Assembly: GCF_000820225.1 (NCBI RefSeq)
Contig: NZ_CDDK01000006.1
Location: 15,032-79,031 of the forward strand
Origin: Aeromonas veronii bv. veronii
Lineage (GTDB): Bacteria > Pseudomonadota > Gammaproteobacteria > Enterobacterales > Aeromonadaceae
DNA length: 64,000 bases
Direction of reading: 5' to 3'
Part shown: positions 63,401-64,000 of the stretch, piece after piece
Numbering within the stretch: the stretch's first letter is position 1
Layout of the letters: every line of letters starts with the position of its first letter
Position numbers and translations under genes: made by a program
The notes under the pieces: model-generated
Told to the model about the DNA's origin: nothing
The model's database searches: none
The model's input: only the letters and a program-made list of their open reading frames with translations

Positions 63401-63914
63401 GCTTGTGCAAAGCGAGGTATTTCACTGTGTCACTTTCATGCTGGGTGGTGAGCGCTATGGTATTGATATCACTTACATGCGAGAGATCATTGAGTATGAA
63501 GGGATAACGACAGTGCCGATGATGCCCTCGTTTGTGCGTGGGATCATCAATCTGCGTGGGGCGGTTGTCCCGGTAATTGATTTACAAGTGCGCTTTGGCC
63601 AAGGCATGACGACTCTGCAATCCACCACAGGCATTGCTATTTTGGCATTACCCACATCGCTCGATTTCTACCAGGATGTGGGCATCTTGCTTGACTCGGT
63701 GTGTGATGTGTTGGAATTGCGGCGCGATGCTATTGAGCCACCTCCCCATTTTGGCGTGGCACTGCGAGGCGACTTTATTGCAGGCATTGTGACCGTTAAT
63801 GATGAGTTTGTGGTACTGCTCGATGTGACGCGGGTCTTGTCACTGTCCGAGCTCAGCGCCCTAGTGGAGAGTAAGGTGAGCAGTCACCACCTTGAGATCA
63901 AGGGCACAGAATGA
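63378..63914 (+). CDS. cheW: Chemotaxis coupling protein CheW
   Basis: A 178-residue adaptor joining receptors and Che[20 protein letters not shown], the family signature [20 protein letters not shown], and [11 protein letters not shown] are clear. GGAGGGGG precedes the ATG at 63378, inside the MCP end. It overlaps cheR by 4 bp. Confidence 0.94.
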   Translation: MANSPTTELVQSEVFHCVTFMLGGERYGIDITYMREIIEYEGITTVPMMPSFVRGIINLRGAVVPVIDLQVRFGQGMTTLQSTTGIAILALPTSLDFYQDVGILLDSVCDVLELRRDAIEPPPHFGVALRGDFIAGIVTVNDEFVVLLDVTRVLSLSELSALVESKVSSHHLEIKGTE

Positions 63915-64000
63915 ATGACGGAAAACAGACCTACAGCGAACAAGTGCCCCAACTGAGCATGCAGGAGTTTGCGCTATTCAAATCGTTTCTGCTCACACAA
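63911..64000 (+). CDS. cheR: Start of a probable CheR methyltransferase (cut by window end)
   Basis: Only 30 codons ([20 protein letters not shown] ...) are visible. The start overlaps the cheW stop (ATGA). LSMQEFALFKSFLLTQ resembles the CheR N-terminal helix, which normally binds MCPs, and cheR is the expected gene after cheW. Identity rests mainly on context. Confidence 0.55.
   Translation, partial: MNDGKQTYSEQVPQLSMQEFALFKSFLLTQ

Overview
The window looks like a chromosome segment from a high-GC gammaproteobacterium, most likely Aeromonas. The order lrp-ftsK-lolA-rarA-serS, trxB, aat, infA, clpA/clpS/cspD and adk-hemH-gsk closely follows the Enterobacterales map. Aeromonas-like additions are ald beside lrp, bpt after aat, and a stand-alone hutW. 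Genus is inferred from protein similarity and synteny recalled from memory, not from a search.

Positions 1-49,500 are mostly core housekeeping. They hold a ddl ligase fragment, a 2OG-Fe(II) oxygenase, a glutathione peroxidase and rhlE. A Fur-box-like site separates hutW (anaerobic heme degradation) from a chemoreceptor carrying a periplasmic c-type heme motif. Next come aroG, aroA and serC (aromatic and serine synthesis), and etfBA divergent from ETF-quinone oxidoreductase around a LiuR-like palindrome. corA, envelope proteins of unknown role, glgC, a degenerate GGDEF-EAL protein, gsk, hemH, adk, miaE, cvpA-purF, serS, rarA, lolA, ftsK, lrp, ald, trxB and a REC-REC-GGDEF regulator follow. The stretch ends with a compact N-degron group (aat, bpt, clpA, clpS), infA, cspD and folD.

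Positions 49,442-57,000 are an accessory island at the tRNA locus beside folD. After tRNA-Pro(UGG) there is only the first 23 nt of an argU-type tRNA-Arg(UCU). About 160 bp further on lies a second, different tRNA-Arg(UCU), interrupted after U34 by a 259-nt group I (IC3-type) intron. All four conserved core elements (P, Q, R, S) of the intron can be read. The more AT-rich island then carries conflict and regulatory genes: an XRE regulator with a divergent partner, a DUF3289-type protein with an overlapping three-helix membrane partner (toxin/immunity-like), a Fic protein, an antitoxin-like small protein, two small proteins of unknown function and an orphan Xre/ParS-type antitoxin. A family of inverted repeats (TTCGGCTCA-N5-TGAGCCGAA) lies upstream of fic and upstream of the small antitoxin-like gene.

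Positions 57,000-64,000 hold a tightly packed accessory chemosensory operon: MCP, CheY, STAS, CheA, MCP, CheW and the start of CheR. Its coding sequence looks less GC-rich than the core, so it may also be acquired. No integrase, transposase, CRISPR array or rRNA was seen.

The strongest unusual signal is the intron-bearing tRNA-Arg(UCU) beside the broken host argU. It suggests that the cell's AGA-decoding tRNA may now be supplied by a mobile, self-splicing gene.
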